A stretch of 64,000 nt of DNA from Luteibacter jiangsuensis (GTDB lineage: Bacteria > Pseudomonadota > Gammaproteobacteria > Xanthomonadales > Rhodanobacteraceae). A program made the translations under genes and the position numbers. The stretch is taken from contig NZ_JAUSSK010000004.1 in assembly GCF_030812295.1 (NCBI RefSeq), positions 1 through 64,000 of the forward strand. The letters are read 5' to 3'. Position 1 is the first letter of the stretch, and each line of letters starts with the position of its first letter. Below, one piece after another: positions 47,606 through 55,829 of the stretch. The notes under the pieces are model-generated. The model was not told the DNA's origin. It searched no databases and saw only the letters and a program-made list of their open reading frames with translations.

Positions 47606-48132
47606 CACTGGCCTCCCTGGTTGTCGTTCAGGGGCTGGGTCTGGCCGCCGGGCGGCGGCGGGGTGCTGTCCGTCGGCTCCGGCAGGACCGTCTCGGATTC
47701 ATGCACGTTGCTGGGAATCGGCACCGTGTCGTTGGCGTGGTTGTCGATCATCTCCACGCGCATCCGTGAGTTTTCCTGGCTCTTGGCGGTGTTCTGCGCG
47801 CGGGCGGCGCCGAGACGAGCCTTGGCGCGAGCCAGCTCGCTGTCGGCACGGGACTCCTCGGCCAGCGCGGCCGCCTCGTCGTACTTGCGGCTGGCCATGG
47901 CCGCCTGGGCCTGGCGGAACTTGCTTTGCGCGTAATCGAGGTCGACCGGCGCATAATCGGCCGCCCCCGCATCGCGCGCGGCTTGAAGTTGGGCGAGGGC
48001 CTGGTTCATGGCGCCATCGGGCGGGGGCACGCTGGCACAGCCAGCGAGGGTGGCGATCGCCATGGCCAGGGCGGCCACGGCAAGGAGCCGGCGGCCCTGG
48101 GACAGGGCTTTCGACGGCAAGTTGTGCACCAT
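47605..48132 (-). CDS. DUF4398 lipoprotein
   Basis: A 175-residue lipoprotein. The signal peptide ends in the lipobox LAGCASVPPP. The mature part has the DUF4398 pattern LQAARDAGAADYAPVDLDYA, then AMASRKYDEAAALAEESRAD, and a Pro/Gln-rich tail. ATG at 48132 follows GAGGA; a GTG one codon earlier is less likely. It is translationally coupled to the downstream coiled-coil protein, with which it may interact at the outer membrane. It is divergent from pilU. Confidence 0.87.
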   Translation of the reverse strand: MVHNLPSKALSQGRRLLAVAALAMAIATLAGCASVPPPDGAMNQALAQLQAARDAGAADYAPVDLDYAQSKFRQAQAAMASRKYDEAAALAEESRADSELARAKARLGAARAQNTAKSQENSRMRVEMIDNHANDTVPIPSNVHESETVLPEPTDSTPPPPGGQTQPLNDNQGGQ

Positions 48133-48225
48133 CACTCGTTCCTCATACAGATTTGCGAGATATTGTCGATATACAGGTCAGTGAGACCGTCGTCTCGATT
48201 GTAATGCGAACGCCCGGGGGTTTAG

Positions 48226-49335
48226 GTGGATATCGGTTATTTCCTGAAGCTAATGGTGGACAAGGGCGCGTCGGACATGTTCCTGACGACCGGCGCCCCC
48301 GTGAACATCAAGGTGGAAGGCAAGCTTTACCCGCTCGGAAATACCGGCCTGCCGAGCGGCATGGTCAAGAAAATCGCCTACTCGTTGATGGACGAAGGCC
48401 AGGTGCCCCAGTTCGAGCGCGATCTCGAACTCAACATGGCCCTGGCCGTGAAGGAAGCCGGGCGCTTCCGCATCAACGTGTTCAAGCAGCGCGGCGAGAT
48501 CGGCATGGTCATCCGTGCGATCAAGAGCGAGATCCCTTCACTGGAAGAGTTGCGCCTACCCACGATCTTCCGCGACCTCATCATGGAGCCGCGCGGCCTG
48601 ATCCTGGTCGTGGGCGCCACCGGCTCGGGCAAGTCGACCACCCTGGCCGCCATGCTCGACCACCGCAACAGCAACAGCTCCGGCCACATCCTCACCATCG
48701 AGGACCCGATCGAGTACCTGCACCGGCACAAGCGCTCCATCGTGAACCAGCGTGAGGTGGGACTGGACACCCACAGCTATCACGAGGCGCTGAAGAACGC
48801 GATGCGCGAAGCGCCGGACGTGATCATGATCGGCGAGATCCGTGACACCGACACGATGGAGGCCGCCATCTCCTTCTCCGAGACCGGCCATCTGTGCCTG
48901 GCCACCCTGCACTCCAACAACGCCGACCAGACGCTGGAGCGCATCCTCAACTTCTTCCCGGAATCGGCGCACAAGAACGTGCTGATGAACCTCGCCCTGA
49001 ACCTGCGTGCGGTGATCAGTCAGCGCCTGGTGATCGGCAAGGACGGCCGTCGCATGCCGGCCACCGAGGTGCTGCTCAACACCCCGCTGATCCGCGACAT
49101 GATCCGCAGGGGCCAGATCCACGAGGTGAAGGACGCCATGGACCGGAGCCTGCAGGAGGGCATGCAGACCTTCGACCAGTCCCTCTACCGCCTGTACAAG
49201 GACGGCCAGATCACCCTCGACGAATGCCTCAACAAGGCCGATTCGCGCGACGGCCTGGCACTGAAGATCCGGCTGTCGGAAGGGGCGTCGGGTAACGAGT
49301 TCGCGTCGAGCGACCCGTACGGAATCGGCGTCTAG
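48226..49335 (+). CDS. pilU: Type IV pilus retraction ATPase PilU
   Basis: A 369-residue hexameric secretion-type ATPase accessory to PilT in pilus retraction and twitching. It has Walker A GATGSGKSTTLAAM, the Asp box IEDPIEYLH, Walker B DVIMIGEIRDTDTMEAA and the His box HLCLATLHSNNADQT. The N-terminus DIGYFLKLMVDKGASDMFLT and the Gly/Ser-rich end SSDPYGIGV fit PilU rather than PilT. GTG start at 48226 with AGG upstream. pilT is not adjacent in this window. Confidence 0.95.
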   Translation: MDIGYFLKLMVDKGASDMFLTTGAPVNIKVEGKLYPLGNTGLPSGMVKKIAYSLMDEGQVPQFERDLELNMALAVKEAGRFRINVFKQRGEIGMVIRAIKSEIPSLEELRLPTIFRDLIMEPRGLILVVGATGSGKSTTLAAMLDHRNSNSSGHILTIEDPIEYLHRHKRSIVNQREVGLDTHSYHEALKNAMREAPDVIMIGEIRDTDTMEAAISFSETGHLCLATLHSNNADQTLERILNFFPESAHKNVLMNLALNLRAVISQRLVIGKDGRRMPATEVLLNTPLIRDMIRRGQIHEVKDAMDRSLQEGMQTFDQSLYRLYKDGQITLDECLNKADSRDGLALKIRLSEGASGNEFASSDPYGIGV

Positions 49336-49370
49336 CCGCTCGATAGCGCTCAAGTGTGTCAGCCACTTGG

Positions 49371-49452
49371 TGTGGGAGCCGCTTCAGCGGCGATGGGGGC
49401 TTGCCGCCACTTGGCCCGCTGCCGCGGGATCGCCGCTGAAGCGGCTCCCACA
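49371..49452. repeat. Inverted pair of dispersed repeats (24-base arms)
   Basis: Two repeat units face each other: the left arm (49371-49394) starts TGTGGGAGCC, and the right arm (49429-49452) is its perfect reverse complement, with a 34-base loop. The core stem in each arm is GCCGC/GCGGC around TTCA. The pair lies between the pilU stop and the convergent maiA and could act as a bidirectional transcription barrier. The rest of 49453-49536 holds nothing recognised. Confidence 0.85.
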
Positions 49453-49536
49453 GTGGCAATGGCACTCACACCAGTCGGTTCTCACACGTTTGGCGGTTCC
49501 CACATTTAACCTCAGAGGCGCCCCGTAACCCCAAAG

Positions 49537-50187
49537 TCAACGCGGTGCATCCGGCTGCGCCTCCGGCGCAGCCCGCTGAAACGCCTCCAATGCCTGGCAT
49601 GCCTCCGCCACCCTCCGGATCGTCGGATACGGCGTCAGGTCCACTCCCCAGCGCACGGCGTTGTAGAACTGCGGCACAAGACAGGCATCGGCCAGGGTGG
49701 GCGTATCGCCATGGCTGTAGCGTCCCGCGGGACCCTGCGCGAGCAAGACCTCCAGCCCGTCGAATCCACGTGCGATCCAACGGCGCGACCACGCCTCCTT
49801 CGCCGCCGCATCGGCTCCGAACTCCGACTCGATGGTCTTGAGCACCCGCAGGTTGCCCAACGGGTGGATATCCGCCGCGACCGCTTGCATCAATTCGCGA
49901 ACGCGCGCCCGGCCCGCCGCATAGGCCGGCATCAACGGCGGCGTGGGCCGTGTCTCGTCGAGGTACTCCATGATCGCCATCGACTGGCGTATGACGCGGT
50001 CGCCATCGAGCAGCGTGGGTAGTTGCGCCTGCGGGGACAGCGCGCGGTAGGCCGGTTTCAGATGCTCGCCGCCATCGTTGACCAGGTGGACGGGGCGCAC
50101 TTCGTATTCGAGCCCCTTGAGGTTCAAGGCGATGCGTACGCGATAGACGGCGCTGGAGCGCCAATAGGTGTAGAGGACGAGGGACAT
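49537..50187 (-). CDS. maiA: Maleylacetoacetate isomerase (zeta-class glutathione S-transferase)
   Basis: A 216-residue GST-fold enzyme. The zeta-class active-site motif is [16 protein letters not shown] near the N-terminus, followed by the glutathione-binding [20 protein letters not shown] and the helical domain with [10 protein letters not shown] and [14 protein letters not shown]. Family members isomerise maleylacetoacetate in tyrosine/homogentisate breakdown. The usual partners (fumarylacetoacetase, homogentisate dioxygenase) are not adjacent. The ATG at 50187 is chosen by homology; the frame stays open far upstream only as an antisense shadow of pgk. Confidence 0.93.
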   Translation of the reverse strand: MSLVLYTYWRSSAVYRVRIALNLKGLEYEVRPVHLVNDGGEHLKPAYRALSPQAQLPTLLDGDRVIRQSMAIMEYLDETRPTPPLMPAYAAGRARVRELMQAVAADIHPLGNLRVLKTIESEFGADAAAKEAWSRRWIARGFDGLEVLLAQGPAGRYSHGDTPTLADACLVPQFYNAVRWGVDLTPYPTIRRVAEACQALEAFQRAAPEAQPDAPR

Positions 50188-50258
50188 GTGGCTTCCTTCT
50201 ATGGCGTCGCGGATTCTAATGGCTGGCGGCGGGGAAGCCTTGCCGCGCCGCCGCGCGG

Positions 50259-50345
50259 ATCGCCGACAAGGTCGGCTCCCACCGGGTTGCAGCCAACCTT
50301 TCATCGGAGCCGCGAAGCCTGGTGGGAGCCGACCCTGTCGGCGAT
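50259..50345. repeat. Inverted pair of dispersed repeats upstream of pgk
   Basis: The left arm (50259-50282) and right arm (50322-50345, starting GTGGGAGCC) are reverse complements with one mismatch in 24. The core stem is GCCGAC/GTCGGC around CCT. The loop is 39 bases. The right arm ends five bases before the proposed -35 box of pgk, so the element separates the divergent maiA and pgk promoters. Confidence 0.85.
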
Positions 50346-50350
50346 CGGAT

Positions 50351-50380
50351 TTGCCCCACCCCCCAGGGACGCGGACAATA
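50351..50380 (+). promoter_or_regulatory. Candidate promoter of pgk (TTGCCC-18-ACAATA)
   Basis: TTGCCC at 50351-50356 and ACAATA at 50375-50380 with 18 bases between, 35 bases before the GTG start. Hexamers, spacing and flanks match the region before the ETF-QO gene (2211-2240). Confidence 0.5.
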
Positions 50381-50415
50381 TCGGTTTTCCCCTCGACCCA
50401 GAGCTGGAGCCCACC

Positions 50416-51597
50416 GTGTCCGTCACCCGCATGCAAGACCTCGACCTGCGCGGCAAGCGCGTGCTGATCCGCGAAGACCTCAACGTCCCCGTGGAGAACG
50501 GCAGGATCACCTCCACGCAGCGCCTGGATGCCGCCCTGCCCACCATCGTCGCCGCGCGCGACGCCGGCGCGAAGGTCATGGTCATTTCCCATCTGGGTCG
50601 CCCGAAGGAGGGCGAGTTCGACGAAGCTTCCTCCCTGAAGCCCGTGGCCGAATGGCTGGGCAAGAAGCTCGGCAAGGACGTGCGCCTGGTCCGCGACTAC
50701 CTCGACGGCGTCGACGTGGCCGACGGCGAGGTGGTGGTCCTCGAGAACTGCCGCATGAACGTCGGCGAAGGCAAGGACGACGAAACCCTGTCGAAGAAAT
50801 ATGCCGCCCTCTGCGACATCTTCGTCATGGACGCCTTCGGCACCGCGCACCGCGCACAGGCTTCCACGCACGGCGTGATCCGCTTCGCGCCGGTCGCTGC
50901 CGCCGGTCCGCTGCTGGCGAAGGAGCTCGACGCGCTGGGCAAGGCGCTCGAGAATCCCGACCACCCGCTGCTGGCGATCGTCGCCGGCTCGAAGGTATCG
51001 ACCAAGCTCGAATTGCTGCAAAACCTCGTCGGCCGGGTCGACCAGTTGATCGTCGGCGGCGGCATCGCCAATACCTTCATCCTCGCCGCCGGCCACAAGG
51101 TGGGCAAGTCGCTGGTGGAGGCCGACCTGCTCGATACCGCGAAGAAGATCATGGCCGATGCCAAATCGCGCGGTGCCGAGGTCCCGGTACCGACGGACGT
51201 CGTCGTCGCCACGGAGTTCTCCGCTACCGCCAAGGCCACGGTGAAGGCCGTCGACCAGGTGGGCGACGACGAGATGATCCTCGACATCGGCCCCGACACG
51301 GCCAAGCGTTATGCCGAACTGATCGCCAAGGCTGGGACGGTCGTGTGGAACGGCCCGGTTGGTGTGTTCGAATTCGATGCCTTTGGCAAAGGCACCGAGA
51401 CGCTGGCACGCGCCATCGCCGCGTCGAAGGCTTTCTCGATCGCAGGCGGTGGCGACACCCTGGCGGCAGTCGACAAATACGGTATCGAGGACGGCGTCTC
51501 CTATATCTCCACGGGCGGTGGCGCGTTCCTGGAATTTCTCGAAGGCAAGGAGCTGCCGGCAGTCGCGGCACTCCAGGCCCGCGCGGATAGCAAATAA
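50416..51597 (+). CDS. pgk: Phosphoglycerate kinase
   Basis: A 393-residue glycolytic kinase that transfers phosphate from 1,3-bisphosphoglycerate to ADP. It has [56 protein letters not shown], the hinge [15 protein letters not shown] and the nucleotide-binding [16 protein letters not shown] with [18 protein letters not shown] at 50416 with GGAG upstream gives the usual start [11 protein letters not shown]; the ATG at 50431 would remove five conserved residues. Its TAA shares a base with the HAD gene start. Confidence 0.98.
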   Translation: MSVTRMQDLDLRGKRVLIREDLNVPVENGRITSTQRLDAALPTIVAARDAGAKVMVISHLGRPKEGEFDEASSLKPVAEWLGKKLGKDVRLVRDYLDGVDVADGEVVVLENCRMNVGEGKDDETLSKKYAALCDIFVMDAFGTAHRAQASTHGVIRFAPVAAAGPLLAKELDALGKALENPDHPLLAIVAGSKVSTKLELLQNLVGRVDQLIVGGGIANTFILAAGHKVGKSLVEADLLDTAKKIMADAKSRGAEVPVPTDVVVATEFSATAKATVKAVDQVGDDEMILDIGPDTAKRYAELIAKAGTVVWNGPVGVFEFDAFGKGTETLARAIAASKAFSIAGGGDTLAAVDKYGIEDGVSYISTGGGAFLEFLEGKELPAVAALQARADSK

Positions 51598-52247
51598 TGC
51601 TGGTCCTCTTCGACCTCGACGGCACCCTGATCGACTCGGAGATCGGCATTTTCGCCGGCGTTCGCCATTCACTGGCGAGCGTCGGGGCGGAGGCACCCGA
51701 CGACACGATACTGCGTTCCTGGATCGGCCCGCCTTTGCGGGTCAGCTTTGGCGAAGTACTCGACGGTGACAGCATTCGCGTGGAAGCAGCGGTCGCCGCG
51801 TACTCCCAGCGTTTCCGCGAGATCGGCTGGTCCGAGCACACGGTCTACGACGGCGTCGCGGATACCATCGCAACCCTCGCCGGCGCGGGCCACCGCCTGG
51901 CGGTGGTGACGAGCAAGGTGCGTGCGCACGCGGAACCCATCCTCGCCCACCTCCCCTTCGGCCACCTCTTCGAACGCCTCTACGCTCCCGGCCCTGCCAC
52001 GGCGCATAGCGAGAAGGCCGAGATGATCGCGGCGGCGCTGGCCGACTTCGGCCACCCCGCCGACGACACGATCATGGTCGGCGACCGACGCTTCGACATC
52101 GAAGGTGCGGTTGCCAATCGTGTGCGTGGTGTCGGCGTACTGTGGGGCTTTGGCGATCGTGACGAGCTGGAAAAGGCCGGCGCTTGGAGGATGATTCAAG
52201 CGCCTGCTGAAATCACACTTCTCGCTGACGCGCCGATCGCCAGCTGA
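51597..52247 (+). CDS. HAD-superfamily hydrolase (phosphoglycolate phosphatase-like)
   Basis: A 216-residue HAD phosphatase. Motif I is LVLFDLDGTLIDSE, motif II the Thr in AVVTSKVRAH, motif III the Lys in AHSEKAEMI, and motif IV GDRRFDIEGAVANRV. The alpha-helical cap between motifs I and II fits the Gph/PGP-like subclass. The ATG shares one base with the pgk stop (TAATG), so the two are cotranscribed. The substrate is unproven. Confidence 0.9.
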   Translation: MLVLFDLDGTLIDSEIGIFAGVRHSLASVGAEAPDDTILRSWIGPPLRVSFGEVLDGDSIRVEAAVAAYSQRFREIGWSEHTVYDGVADTIATLAGAGHRLAVVTSKVRAHAEPILAHLPFGHLFERLYAPGPATAHSEKAEMIAAALADFGHPADDTIMVGDRRFDIEGAVANRVRGVGVLWGFGDRDELEKAGAWRMIQAPAEITLLADAPIAS

Positions 52248-52326
52248 ACCAGATAAGACCTTGGACGGAACCGCCTCCATGTGGATGTCCGTCCGATGGC
52301 CAGGCAGCACGCACCGCGCAGGTCGG

Positions 52327-54417
52327 TCATGCGTCGGGCAACGGTCCTGCCGCTAGACGCATCGCAGCGACGAATGCCGGTAGCAGGACCCGATTGCCAT
52401 ACGCACTCACGTGATCGCCGTCGAAGAACAGGGGGTGCCCGTCGAGATAACCGTCGCACGTCGGCCCCGGCCGGCAAAGCAAGGGGAATGGGTCGAACAC
52501 ACTCGTTCCATGCACCTGTGCGGCAAGACGGTCGACGGCTTTCAACATAGGCTCCCTGAGCCGTTCAAATTCGGCGCGATCCACGGCGGTTCCATCCACA
52601 CATAGGGGATTGGCGCGTGTCCACGCATCGGCACAGCGATAGGCTGGTGCGTTCAACAGCAAATTCGGAGCCTCTACGACGATGCGAGCATGGGTGGAAC
52701 GGAGCCGATCGAGCATGGCGACGGCCACCTTCGACGCTGATTCACGGGCGGCTGCGGCCCGTTCACCGAAGATGCTATCGAGCACCTGGTCGCGCGGATA
52801 ACGAACCCACTGGTCGACGAAACGCGGCATCCGCAATGACGGCAGGAAAATCACGTCACCGGGCTTCACACGGCGCAAGATGTCGCCGACCGCACTCTCC
52901 GTACTCACACGGCAGTGTACGCTGTCTTCACGGTCCGGTTGAAGACTCAGGAATGCGCAGCCACCGTTGTTATAGAGCGTCACGCGCGCTCCCGTCCGTT
53001 CGGCATAGGCATCGAACATCGACCCAAATGCCATCGCATGCGAATCGCCTATGACGAATACGTCGGGTGCGTTTACCGGCTCGGGGCAGGCAGACCGTAC
53101 ATAGCTGATACGAACGCCTTCACCAACGGTATCGACCCGAGGCTTGGGGACGCCGCATACAGCCACCGTGTCACGTTTGTTCTTTGAAGTCGGGTACCAG
53201 TCGGCCGCGTGCCTGGACACGGTGCTAAGGGACCATGCGCCCTGCTCTGCATCTATAAACCGGTGCAGCCTCATGCCCACGAACAAGATGGCGGCACCCA
53301 AGGCTACAACCTGCCAACGTGGCATCGTACGGATACGAGAGGAACTTCTCACGGGATTTTCGACGAAACGCCATGAGAGATACGCCAGCGCAAGCGCCAA
53401 CGCGACAGCCGCCGTCATTTTCAGAGGTGTGTCGAGGCCGCATGTCCAGCGGAAAACGACTAGCACCGGCCAATGCCAGAGGTAGAGCGAATACGACATC
53501 GCACCCAGACGTCGCATCGGCGGCGAGGTCAGCAGCCGCGCTATCGACGACGACAGCGGCTGGCCGTGCAAGGCGGCTAATACAAGGGCCGTACCGAGTA
53601 CGGGTGCGATGGCACCCGGCGCGGGGAAATTCGTCGCCGCCCCGGTGATGAATCCGTAAGCCATCAATGCACAGCCAGACACGGCGGCGACGGCTTTCAC
53701 AGAGCTATATGGAGACGTCTCGGCGACATCGAAACGTCTGCCAGTCAGCGTCATGCCTTGATAAAGGACGACGCCGATGGCGAGTTCCCAGAATCGCGAG
53801 GGCAGTAGGTAAAATGCCGACAAAGCATCAGCATCGCGCAGATGCAATGCATATAAGAAGCTCGCCGCGCCAAGGACGACAAACATTCCGGTGACCAGGC
53901 GGCGCCAATACCCGCCGAAGGTCCACGTCCAGAACAGCAGCGGGAACAAAAGGTAAAACTGCTCCTCCACACCGAGCGACCATGTATGGGTGTACGGGTT
54001 GTACTCGGAAATGGGCGAAAAATAGCTGTTCGTGCCCCGCGCGAGAACGACGTTGCTGAGTCCGAAGAAAGCATAGCGTCCAGTCCGCTCGTTTCCCTCG
54101 CTCAGCCATGCGTCGGGAATCAGGAGCGCGCAAACCAGTGTCGTCACGAGCAGGCAGACGATCAATGCCGGTGCGATGCGCTGGAGTCGCCGTGCAATGA
54201 AGTAGAGGCCGAACGAACGAAAGGATGTTCGCTCGCGCGCGGCGAGTGAAGCGCTCACCACGAACCCAGAGATCACGAAAAACACATCGACACCGGCGAA
54301 ACCACCGGGAAGCCAGTCCCCGTGAAGGTGGTAAATGACGACAGCGGCAACGGCGATGGCCCTCAAGCCATCGATGTAAGGGAGATAGGGATGTGGCGAT
54401 CGAGCGACTGTCATCAT
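52327..54417 (-). CDS. AT3-SGNH O-acyltransferase (OafA/YrhL type)
   Basis: A 696-residue integral membrane acyltransferase. Residues 1-360 are the Acyl_transf_3 domain with the N-terminal YLPYIDGLRAIAVAAVVIYH, ADVFFVISGFVVS-type loop and about ten membrane segments. Residues about 440-690 are a periplasmic SGNH domain with the nucleophile motif VFVIGDSHAMAF and a late Asp/His region (DGDHVSAYGNR). Such fusions O-acetylate O-antigen or other glycans outside the cytoplasm. The gene stands alone, away from the main locus, as serotype-modifying acetylases often do. The start is ATG at 54417 or the next one at 54414. Confidence 0.93.
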   Translation of the reverse strand: MMTVARSPHPYLPYIDGLRAIAVAAVVIYHLHGDWLPGGFAGVDVFFVISGFVVSASLAARERTSFRSFGLYFIARRLQRIAPALIVCLLVTTLVCALLIPDAWLSEGNERTGRYAFFGLSNVVLARGTNSYFSPISEYNPYTHTWSLGVEEQFYLLFPLLFWTWTFGGYWRRLVTGMFVVLGAASFLYALHLRDADALSAFYLLPSRFWELAIGVVLYQGMTLTGRRFDVAETSPYSSVKAVAAVSGCALMAYGFITGAATNFPAPGAIAPVLGTALVLAALHGQPLSSSIARLLTSPPMRRLGAMSYSLYLWHWPVLVVFRWTCGLDTPLKMTAAVALALALAYLSWRFVENPVRSSSRIRTMPRWQVVALGAAILFVGMRLHRFIDAEQGAWSLSTVSRHAADWYPTSKNKRDTVAVCGVPKPRVDTVGEGVRISYVRSACPEPVNAPDVFVIGDSHAMAFGSMFDAYAERTGARVTLYNNGGCAFLSLQPDREDSVHCRVSTESAVGDILRRVKPGDVIFLPSLRMPRFVDQWVRYPRDQVLDSIFGERAAAARESASKVAVAMLDRLRSTHARIVVEAPNLLLNAPAYRCADAWTRANPLCVDGTAVDRAEFERLREPMLKAVDRLAAQVHGTSVFDPFPLLCRPGPTCDGYLDGHPLFFDGDHVSAYGNRVLLPAFVAAMRLAAGPLPDA

Positions 54418-54568
54418 GACGGGAGACGATTCCTAAGGAAGCGCGAGGGTAGCAAAGCTGCGCGATATCCGTCACCGGATTGCGGCAAGAGCCGCTATTT
54501 GCGACCTGCCCGACAACCTATCGTCTCCCGGAGACGCCAGATAGGCGCCATGCATCCATGGAGAAACC

Positions 54569-54964
54569 ATGCGTAAGCTTCGCATCATGTGGGCCACCGT
54601 CGTCAGCATCACCCTCACAGTTGAGGTCGTGGCGGCAAATCATGTCGCGTCGACAAGCAACGGGCGAAACCTCGTGAACCCGGCCAGCCCGATCCAGGCT
54701 CGGTCCTGGTCGTCGCCTCTGGTGCCGGAAGTTATCAACACGAAGCGGGCGCCCCGGCGCGTCATCGGCATCCCTTTCACCGAACCGCGTCGCTATAGCG
54801 CTGCTGCCGAATGGGCCACACGGGCCGCCCTCTTCGCACTCATGGCAACAGACAAAATCTCTGGCGGCAGCCGCGACGACACGGGGGACATCGGCAAGCG
54901 TTCCCTGCCTCCTCCCGATCCATACGCTTCCCCTTTTGGGAGTTTCACCGGGAGCGTGCGTTAA
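54569..54964 (+). CDS. Hypothetical small secreted protein
   Basis: A 131-residue reading frame with GGAGAAA before the ATG and a signal-peptide-like start (MRKLRIMWATVVSITLTVEV, then VAANH). The mature part is polar and Pro/Arg/Ser-rich with no recognised domain. It is divergent from the acyltransferase gene. No family recognised; coding status is plausible but not certain. Confidence 0.5.
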   Translation: MRKLRIMWATVVSITLTVEVVAANHVASTSNGRNLVNPASPIQARSWSSPLVPEVINTKRAPRRVIGIPFTEPRRYSAAAEWATRAALFALMATDKISGGSRDDTGDIGKRSLPPPDPYASPFGSFTGSVR

Positions 54965-55146
54965 GCAAGCATGCTTCCGCTTGTGACGTAGGTATCAGAG
55001 GGCCATCAGAAGGGTTCGCCGGCGTTCATATACCGAAAACAACGACATTCCTAATCGACACAGGACGTTATCGCCACTTGCCAGACAGCCCTACCGTGCT
55101 CATGTCCACCACAAAGGTGGATGCAACGCCAAGGGAGTACAAATCG

Positions 55147-55710
55147 ATGTTGAAACGAATCCAAGCCGGCACATTCGCTTGCCTGTCGTTCGCCGCGCTG
55201 GCAGGCAGCGGCGAAGTGAGTGCGCGAATCCTCCTGCCGGGAGAAAACCTCGTTACCGGACAAGTCATGCATTCCGAGGACGGCCGCTATCTGGGCACCA
55301 TGCAGCACGATGGCAACTTCGTCGTCTACAGCAACGATGGCTTGCAGAGGCCGATCTGGTCGACCAATACGACTGGCCGAGGCGCAGTGACCGCGATCAT
55401 GCAATACGACGGCAACTTCGTGCTGTACGACGGTGTAGGCAGGGCTATCTGGTGGACCGGAAGTAATGGACGTGATCGCGTACTTGCCATCACCGAGTAC
55501 GGGCAGGCCATGGTTCTGGCTCCCGGCCGAGTCGCGCGAAATACCCCCGGGCCGGGTACCACACTCTATAAGCAGCTCGGCTTCAAGCCGGTTTGGTCGG
55601 CGCGGGAATACGACCACGTCCCCGGCAGACTCGGCAACGGCCCTTACTGCGTTGGAGATCCACACGCCTGCCCAAAGAAGTTACACGGCGATCTAAACCA
55701 AGGTCCGTAA
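55147..55710 (+). CDS. Secreted B-type (bulb/mannose-binding) lectin-domain protein
   Basis: A 187-residue exported protein. A signal peptide (MLKRIQAGTFACLSFAALAG, probable cleavage near SARIL) precedes one B-lectin domain of about 110 residues. Two canonical Q-x-D-x-N-x-V-x-Y sugar sites are present: QHDGNFVVY and QYDGNFVLY. A third (EYGQAMVLA) is degenerate. The C-terminal tail has two cysteines (YCVGDPHACPKK) that could form a disulfide. AAGGGAG lies ten bases before the ATG; an in-frame ATG at 55102 is possible. LlpA-type bacteriocins have two such domains and bind D-rhamnose or mannose polymers; this protein has only one. Confidence 0.85.
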   Translation: MLKRIQAGTFACLSFAALAGSGEVSARILLPGENLVTGQVMHSEDGRYLGTMQHDGNFVVYSNDGLQRPIWSTNTTGRGAVTAIMQYDGNFVLYDGVGRAIWWTGSNGRDRVLAITEYGQAMVLAPGRVARNTPGPGTTLYKQLGFKPVWSAREYDHVPGRLGNGPYCVGDPHACPKKLHGDLNQGP

Positions 55711-55769
55711 AGCACAGAGCCCTTAAAGCTATCGAGAGCCCTGAAGCATGAGGTTTGCTTTCGGAACCG

Positions 55770-55803
55770 CCCCGGAGGTTGGACGGGCGTCCAACTTCCG
55801 GGG
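55770..55803. terminator. Long hairpin between convergent lectin and transketolase genes
   Basis: A 16-pair stem with one G-U pair: the left arm CCCCGGAGGTTGGACG (55770-55785) pairs with the right arm at 55788-55803, with a two-base turn. It lies between the lectin stop (55710) and the transketolase stop (55830). No U tract, so it may be a bidirectional terminator helped by Rho, or a remnant of a repeat element. Confidence 0.5.
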
Positions 55804-55829
55804 ACGTTCATTTCGGGAGCCCCTGTGTC

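Noticed and set aside
50188-51696. Upstream extension of the maiA frame across pgk
   Set aside because: The real MaiA start is at 50187; everything beyond is antisense to pgk.
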